Of a DNA stretch of 64,000 nt, positions 58,071 through 64,000 are shown piece by piece. The stretch comes from Humulus lupulus. Lineage: Eukaryota > Streptophyta > Magnoliopsida > Rosales > Cannabaceae. The DNA is taken from assembly GCF_963169125.1 (NCBI RefSeq), contig NC_084797.1:91979868-92043867 (forward strand), read 5' to 3'. Position numbers and translations under genes: made by a program. The notes under the pieces were generated by a model, which was given only the letters and a program-made list of their open reading frames with translations, did not search any database and had not been told where the DNA came from. Every line of letters starts with the position of its first letter. The first letter of the stretch is position 1.

Positions 58071-58711
58071 ATAGCATCTCCCTCTCTTGGTCTTTGGAGT
58101 CGTTTGAGAATTTTGAAGAAAATTGACCAGAATATTAAGGATTCAAGGATAGGATTTGTTGGGGGAAAACAAGCTTGAAGACATGGGGAACTAGCTCAGG
58201 GTTGAAACCACTACAGAGGTAAGGTTTAGAGAAAAATTTTATGAATTTCTCTGTTGTTTTGTTAGAGTTTTTGGGTTTGAAACATAAGTGATTGAATTTG
58301 GGTTGTGATGAGGGTTTGTTCAGTTTCTTTGAGTTTATGTGCTGCTCTGAGTGTGGTGTAAGGTATTTGGGACATAATTCTGGCATTAGAATGTGTTTGG
58401 GTAGATTTACAGGAAGTTTAGAAATCTAAAAAATGGTGGAAATTATGGGTTCAAGGGGTCGTGCGCGGTGCTGTTCTTGAGTGTCGCGGCCCGCATGAAC
58501 TCAGGGGCCCTTGGCGTTCGCTAAATCCCCTTAGTGTCACGACCCTGGGTAGGGCGCGCTACGGTGCGTGTTGAGGAAATTTCAAGCTTGGCTCTCTGAC
58601 TTAGAGAGGGCCGCGACCTTAATAACTGGGGCCGCGGTACCAACAAGGAATTTTGTCCAATTTAGGATTCCAAGCTCGGGAACCCAAATGTTAAGGCTCG
58701 GGAAGGATTCT
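57413..58711 (+). repeat. 5' LTR of element D, first part
   Basis: TGTAACATCCCAAATTTGC start, no coding content, (CT)n microsatellite at 58038-58066, and a GC-rich patch at 58460-58650 with 'cgcgg' motifs. It is interrupted at the ATTCT target site and resumes at 61717. Confidence 0.75.
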
Positions 58712-59329
58712 TGTAATGCCTTGCTAATTAAGGTCTATCACCAAGTGTTTTTTAAAATTAGTGCTGGACTTACAAAACAAGTCATTTGGACTAAACATGT
58801 GATTAAGCCACTATGGTTCAGGTATTTAAAATTTGGTCAAGTCATAAACATTTTCATTAAACCAAAAACTTGTTCTTCACACGGGATCCCTAAAATACAA
58901 GTTTAAAAGTCAAATACAACACTAGGGTTACAAACTAAGTTGACCTAGGCGGCAAAACTGGGTTCAACCCTAGCTTCCTTGAGCTTCTTGGCCGTGGCGG
59001 TTGAGCAGACTGCATATGTACATGTCACTGCTATCGCTCTCTAACTCATGGCTGGCCAAGCTTTTCCTTACCCTTACCTGCACCACAAAGCACCCGTGAG
59101 CCAAATGACTCAGCAAGAAAACATATTCAACAATGCACGGAGTAATACATCAAACTAAGCAGAAATAATTGAAACTAGCATAAACATCATACAGATCAAT
59201 AACCATAGAGTTGCACAGGTGCGTGTTGCACTCTCTTTCAATTTGTTTGGCATCCAAGTCAGTCAGGTGCTTGGCGCACCCCCAAGGTGGCCCAGCCATA
59301 GTGGCCTACACTCCACGTGCGTAATGCTA

Positions 59330-59520
59330 GTCTTAGCTCAATAGTCGAGTCTTACAGATCCTCAACTCATGAGTCAAGCCTCCCAAATCCCGACTTGTAA
59401 GTCGAAGCTTAAAGACCCTCGACTTATAAGCAGAGTCTCTCAAATCAGATATGCCCTCAACTAATAAGTCAGTCTTTAACTAGATACAACAACAAATCCC
59501 TGGTTTATAAACTGAGCCCC
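59330..59520. repeat. Degenerate ~35-45-bp repeat in the antisense solo LTR
   Basis: Variants of 'ctcgacttataagtcgaag' / 'ctcaactcatgagtcaagcc' recur about five times. Each has partial dyad symmetry (gactta/taagtc). No coding potential. Confidence 0.6.
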
Positions 59521-61044
59521 CTAGTCACAACACCCAATCACGTATTCCATTTGTCACATATGTACAAATACAATCCATTATAATACATTTGAACAGACAT
59601 ACATAGGCCTAATCATAATCATGTGCATTCACAGACCCAACGCCCAAATCAAGATTATATTCAGCATTTGGGTCGAGCCCCAATCTTGTATATCATATTC
59701 TGGGTGCAGTTTTCTAACCTTTGGGCCAAGCACAGACAAGACTCCCGAGAACGATCCTCTCCCAAGTCCTAGCGGTAACCTAGTCACAACCCACAAATAA
59801 CATTCTTGTTATTATTCGATTCCATGATAGAGCCTCGGGACCAATCCTGTGCTCTCAGGACCTCCAATTTCCCCAAATGGGGTAGCTAAAACGTCCCTCC
59901 GAGCCCCTGGGCTCATGGCCTAAAAATACAAAATTGAAGCGCCCTAAAATTGGCCTAGCGCCGCAGCACATGCACAGAGGCGTTGCGGTGCATAGCCAGG
60001 GCCTCTTGCTCTGGTTCATCCCAGCGCTGTGGCACGGAAGAACAAGGCCGTGGCGCTCCTTCGCGAACCCAAAAAAACTGGGTTTTTCCACCATTTCCCC
60101 CGAGCCAAAGCACTCAAATACTGCCCCAAACTTGTCTAAAAGTCCCAAATGAGCTTAAAATCACAAATAACACATAAAAGACAGTGCCAACACCTCAAAA
60201 ACCAAGCCCAATCTCTAACCCAAATCAAAACCCAACCATAGCATACAATTTTGCTGAAACTTAAACCATAGTAGGAATTTACCAAGAAAATGGAGTGAAC
60301 TTCTTACCTCAGTTGTTTAATTCAAGCTTTAAGGTGCTCCTAACCAAATTCCCAGCTTCAAGCCTCAAATTTCCAAGCTAACTCCCTTCGAAATTCAAAA
60401 CTTCACCAAAGGGATGTGAGGGAGAAAGAGAGTAACGAGAGGGAGAGAGAATGATATGTTGAGAGTGTTCTAAGCATTCCACTAGCTTCTGAACTCTCTA
60501 AGTGTAACCTCCCCTTAGGCTCAGAATGACCAGTTTACCCTCAGCCCATTACCCGCTCTCCAAAGCTCAGAAGGGTAAATGAGTCTTTTACCCCTCATTT
60601 TCCCCGTTAACCATAACTAATGCCTTGCAAATTCCTGTGATCTCTAATTAACTCAAATGATTACCAAATAATTCCCCATTACTCGATAACCTCCGGTAAT
60701 GTGCTAAATTACTATAATACCCATAAGTTCACCCCGACCCAGGTATTTGACCCCGTTGTGACTTTTCCGCTAACTTGCTCACTTGGATCGCCTCGTGTCA
60801 AGTAACCCAAATATATCCACATAATAATGTGGTCTCAATCACACAAATACATAATTACAATTATACCCTTAGCAGGTCAAATTACTAAAATGCCCTTTTT
60901 GTAAGAAACGGGCCCACATGCATATTTAATATTTCTAAACATGTTAGCATAGTTATATTATAATATAATTCACATAATGACATGCTCATGCTATATTCAC
61001 ATATAATTAAAACAATTATTGCCTCTCGACCCCCTAATCTAGGC

Positions 61045-61670
61045 TAGGGCTGTGCAGAAACGATTCGATCCAATAACAAACCGACCGATCCAATGTCAAC
61101 CGACCGCTAAAAATTGGATATCCAATCATGATTGGATTGGATCGGATGACATTTTTAAAAATCCAATATTGGATCGGTCGGTTCTTGGATGACATGGAAA
61201 TCCAATGGATCCAACCGACCGATCCAATCCAATAATGATCCAATACCATCCAATTAATATTCAGATAAAAAATATATTATATACTTTTTTTTAAAGTTAA
61301 AATATCATTGGATTTATGTATGGTTTGTAATGTTTTGAACTAATATATTAGTCGTTTATGTGAAAAATCAGGTTTAACTCTTCTAAGGATCGGATTGGAT
61401 GGATCCAATCAATCCAATTAATATTGGATCAAAAATATTGGATGGATCCAATCCGATCTAATAAATATTGGATCAAAAATATTGGATAGATCCGATCCAA
61501 TACAGGGATTCATATCCATTGGATGGAACCGATCCAATCCAATGACTTATTGGATCGGTTCGGTTCAGTTGAGCATACAGTATTGGATTGGATCGGTTGG
61601 AGACATCCAACATCCAATGTATAATCGGATTGGTCCAAAAACATTGGATATGGTCCAATGAACAGCCCTA
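61045..61670. mobile_element. Non-autonomous hAT element, 626 bp, TSD ATCTAGGC
   Basis: TAGGGCTGTGCA at 61045 and TGAACAGCCCTA at 61670 form terminal inverted repeats (11 of 12 match), flanked by a perfect 8-bp duplication ATCTAGGC (61037-61044 and 61671-61678), the length usual for hAT transposons. The interior is mostly variants of (a)ttggatcgg / ggatccaat in both orientations, so it can fold extensively. No transposase coding. The target is the antisense solo LTR. Confidence 0.92.
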
Positions 61671-61716
61671 ATCTAGGCACTAAGCCATATTAGGGAATTT
61701 GGGAAATTACAATTCT

Positions 61717-62104
61717 ACGATCCGGTTGAGTAGAATTTGAGGTCTCGGAGGCTAGTATATTAATATGAAGTTCTTATTTGGTTTAGGGCTTGATGGATTG
61801 TAATTATGGATGCATTGTGACTAGGTTTACGTCAAAGCTCGGGTTAAGGGATCGTGCTTGGGATCGCGTCGATCTGTCTGCTCGGGACATAGGTAAGAAT
61901 ACTATTTGTGCCCGTAGAGCAGGGCATGGTCATATTTTTTGTGTTTCAGGGCATGGACTTACTGTTTGTGTTTAATATATGTGTGAATATCTATGAATTC
62001 TAATCTATGTTATGCATGTTAATGAATGAACGACGAAGGCTAAGAATGACAAAGGATGGGTACGACAACGGGCCAGGATCAGCGTTAACACGCTGATTGT
62101 AGGC
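61717..62104 (+). repeat. 5' LTR of element D, continuation up to the deletion joint
   Basis: It continues the LTR after the antisense insertion. It contains 'gaatgaacgacgaaggctaagaatgac' and 'gtaggccgc', then abruptly becomes RNase H coding sequence at about 62105. The expected LTR end (...GGCGTTACA) is missing. Confidence 0.65.
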
Positions 62105-62400
62105 CGCTAGGGTGACAACTTATGCTTTGAGACAACTGAAGAAGTATGAGCAGAGGTATCCCACTCATGATCTGGAATTGGCAACAGTTGTATTCGCATT
62201 GAAAGTTTAGAGGCAATATTTGTATGGAGAGAAGTGTGAAATATACACCGACCATAAGAGTTTGAAGTACTTCTTTACTCAGAATGATATGAATATGCAC
62301 TAGAGGCATTGGCTGGAATTTGTTAAGGATTATGACTATGGCGTTCTATACCATCCTGGAAAGGCCAATGTGGTGGCTAATGCATTGAGCTAGAAGGGCC
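62105..62400 (+). pseudogene. RNase H fragment of chromovirus element D
   Basis: RNase H removes RNA from hybrids during replication. Visible: '[20 protein letters not shown]', 'VVFALKV', '[20 protein letters not shown]', '[10 protein letters not shown]', 'DYDYGVLYHPGKANVVANAL'. Stops replace the Trp after ALKV (62210) and one residue after MNMH (62301), and the usual Asp in VADALS is Asn here. The RT upstream is deleted. Confidence 0.87.
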
Positions 62401-62469
62401 CAGGACAGTTATTTAGTTCGAGGCAGATATCACAGAGGTAGCTGAAGAGATGACCAGAGCAGGAATTGA

Positions 62470-63690
62470 ATTGGTAGTTGATCACCTAGCCAATATCACA
62501 CTTCAGTCTACCCTCCTTGAGAGGATCAAGGAAGCACAGAGGGAGGATCCCTAGTTGAGGAAGTACACAGAGGATGTCTTAGCCAGAGTGGCTAAGGGAT
62601 TTTGTATTTTACAGATGGGTTTACTGAGGTAAAAGGGTCGGAAGTGTGTTTCGATGGACTCCGATATCTGACGAGAGATTTTAGATGAGTCTCATACCAC
62701 TCCCTACTCTTTACATCAGGGTACGATGAAGATGTACGAAGATTTGAGAACCTTGTATTGCTGGCTGGGAATGAAGAAGGATGTGATGGATTATGTGGCC
62801 AAGTGTTTGACTTGTCAGTAGGTAAAGGATGAACATCAGAGGCAAGCAGGGTTGCTGCAGCCTTTAGGGATTCAAGAGTGGAAATAGGAGGATATCACCA
62901 TGGAATTCGTGGTTGGACTACCGAAGATTGTAGGGCAGTATGATTATGTGTGGGTGATTGTGGATAGGTACACCATATCAACCCACTTTTTTCCTGTTAC
63001 GACAACTTATACAATGGAGGAGTATGTTGAGTTGTATGTGAAGGAAATCGTATGATTACATGGGGCTCCAAGGTCGATAGTATCTGATAGGGACCCCACC
63101 TTCACCTCCAAGTTTTGGGAGAGCCTGTAGAAGGCTATGGGTACACAGTTGCGGTTTAGTACCACCTATCATTATCAGATGGATTGACAGTCTGAGAGGA
63201 CGATTTAGGTACTGGAGGATATGCTGCGAGCCTGTGCACTGGATTTGGGGGGATCTTGGAGTAAGTATCTCCCTTTGATTGAGTTTTCATACAATAACAA
63301 TTACCAGGAGACTATCGGAGTGGCTTCGTATGAGATGTTGTATGGGAGGAAGTGCAGATTTCCCATCCATTGGGATGAGGCAGTGAGAGAAAGTATTTAG
63401 GTCTTGAGGTGTTTCAGAGGACCATTGAGAAGATTAGAGCTCAAATGCTCGCCTCCCAGAGTCAAAAGAAGAGTTACTCAGACTTGAGATGCAAAAGTGT
63501 AGAGTTTCAAGTCGGTGATCACGTGTTTCTCAGAGTTTCTCCCTTGAGAGGGGTGAAACGATTTTGCGTAAGGGACAAGTTAAGCCCTAGGTTTGTTGGC
63601 TAATTTGAGAATCTGAAACAGGTTGGAGAGGTAGGCTACACATTGGCGATGCCTCGAGCTCTATCAGGGGTTCACAATGTATTTCATGTG
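62470..63690 (+). pseudogene. Integrase of chromovirus element D, broken
   Basis: Zinc-type N terminus 'GTMKMYEDLRTLYCWLGMKK' and 'CLTCQ', then the catalytic core: Asp position in 'EDITMEFVVGLPK' replaced by Glu (usual form is MDFVVGLP), Asp in 'IVSDRDPTFTSKFWESL' (about 63085), and Glu in 'QSERTI' (about 63195). Then 'YNNNYQETIGVASYEMLYGRKCRFP'. Numerous in-frame stops (for example 63052, 63127, 63185, 63207) and a frameshift after about 63400. It aligns with plant chromovirus (Tekay/Del type) integrases. The wording differs from the Tat integrases in A and B ('WGIDLIGSL'). Confidence 0.85.
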
Positions 63691-63930
63691 TCCATGCTCT
63701 GGGAGTATGTATCAGATTCTACGCACGTGCTGAGTTATGAGAACCTGGAGTTGAATCAAGATTTATCTTATAAGGAGAACTAGTTTAGATTCTAGACCAA
63801 AAAGATAAAGTCTTGCGGAACAAGACCATCGTCTAAGTGAAAGTGTTGTGGAGGAACAACAAGATGGAAGAGGCGACATGGGATCTTGAGACTGTTATGT
63901 GGGATAGGTATCCCGAGTTATTCAGGTAAA
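63691..63930 (+). pseudogene. Chromodomain-like C terminus of element D pol
   Basis: 'HVLSYENLELNQDLSYKEN', then with frame breaks segments corresponding to 'KVLWRNNKMEEATWDLET' and 'YPELFR', the region where chromoviruses carry an integrase chromodomain that targets chromatin. It is too decayed to judge function. Confidence 0.65.
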
Positions 63931-63950
63931 TTTCGAGGGAAAAATTTCTC

Positions 63951-63963
63951 TAAGGAGGGGATA
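63951..63963 (+). other. Polypurine tract of element D
   Basis: taaggaggggata stands directly before the LTR start at 63966 (ttgtaacg), matching the usual 'aaggaggggat' tract of plant chromoviruses. Confidence 0.8.
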
Positions 63964-63965
63964 GT

Positions 63966-64000
63966 TGTAACGTCCCAAATTTTCTAAGAAGGATTTGTGC
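63966..64000 (+). repeat. Start of the 3' LTR of element D
   Basis: TGTAACGTCCCAAATTTTC..., the same start as 57413 (TGTAACATCCC) with several substitutions. Cut by the window end. Confidence 0.8.

Larger units (their letters stand above)
58712..61711 (-). mobile_element. Antisense chromovirus-like solo LTR, TSD ATTCT, containing a hAT element
   Basis: On the minus strand it runs from TGTAATTTCCC (61711) to GGCATTACA (58712), with a perfect duplication ATTCT at 58707-58711 and 61712-61716. It contains, inverted, the 'ggctcacgggtgctttgtggtgcagg' block (near 59105-59080) seen at 9028-9054. Net length without the hAT insertion and its extra target copy is about 2.37 kb. There is no PBS or coding part, so it is a solo LTR. 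A long series of 'gactyataagtcgag' repeats lies at 59330-59520. Confidence 0.88.
57413..64000 (+). mobile_element. Internally deleted chromovirus-like Ty3/gypsy element D
   Basis: The 5' LTR starts TGTAACATCCC (57413), is split by an antisense solo LTR (58712-61711) and resumes at 61717 up to about 62104. There it joins directly to the RNase H part of pol. After integrase and a chromodomain-like tail comes the PPT (63951-63963) and a second LTR start TGTAACGTCCC at 63966. PBS, gag, protease and RT are missing. The typical chromovirus end ('RYPELF' then 'KFRGKNF'-like and a PPT) is present. The two LTR starts differ at several of the first 35 bases, so the copy is old. The right end lies outside the window. 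Confidence 0.78.

Noticed and set aside
59855..60177. Overlapping frames on both strands in the antisense solo LTR
   Set aside because: They arise from a GC-richer patch of the LTR; no domain and no conservation with the related LTR at 57413.

Overview
The window looks like nuclear DNA of a flowering plant, probably a eudicot. It is AT-rich. It is built almost entirely of nested plant LTR retrotransposons, and it holds exon-intron fragments of three plant genes: an M50B-like peptidase, a SOG1-type NAC factor and a thymidylate kinase. I found no complete host gene, no rRNA or tRNA gene, and no bacterial or organellar block. I cannot name the genus from sequence alone.

Layout, left to right. 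Bases 1-3696 are the 3' part of a long Ty3/gypsy-type LTR, split by a solo LTR (336-1092, TSD AATGA). This LTR interrupts a copia-like LTR (to 4929), which itself lies in the 3' half of a Tat-lineage Ty3/gypsy element (4930-11764). That element keeps its antisense extra ORF (aORF), polypurine tract and 3' LTR, and is hit by a second solo LTR (7614-9426, TSD CTAAA). Bases 11765-17081 are AT-rich and gene-free, with a short Tat LTR relic. A chromovirus-like LTR (17082-~18180) and an antisense copia-like LTR (~18185-19610) follow.

From 19611 a copia-type element, apparently non-autonomous, acts as host for everything to 57412. Its 5' LTR is split by Tat element A (19621-42289, TSD GGATT, two 614-bp LTRs). 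Its internal region is split by Tat element B (45415-56904, TSD CAATT, LTRs of 606 and 607 bp). A and B belong to related families and share one plan: LTR, PBS, gag, protease, RT, RNase H, archaeal-type RNase H, integrase, then an antisense aORF, PPT and LTR. Both are broken by many stops and frameshifts. By eye the LTRs of A differ at about 35 positions and those of B at about 21, so A is probably the older insertion.

The most interesting object is an 11,029-bp CACTA transposon (26921-37949, TSD TAT) inside A. It has the expected termini and subterminal repeats but no recognisable transposase. It carries genomic fragments, introns included, of three unrelated host genes. The matching unoccupied site in element B confirms its ends.

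From 57413 to the window end there is a chromovirus-like element whose 5' LTR runs directly into the RNase H and integrase part of pol, so its PBS, gag, protease and RT are missing. Its 5' LTR is split by an antisense solo LTR (58712-61711, TSD ATTCT), which in turn holds a 626-bp non-autonomous hAT element (61045-61670, TSD ATCTAGGC) made largely of TTGGAT-type repeats. Insertions nest about five deep.
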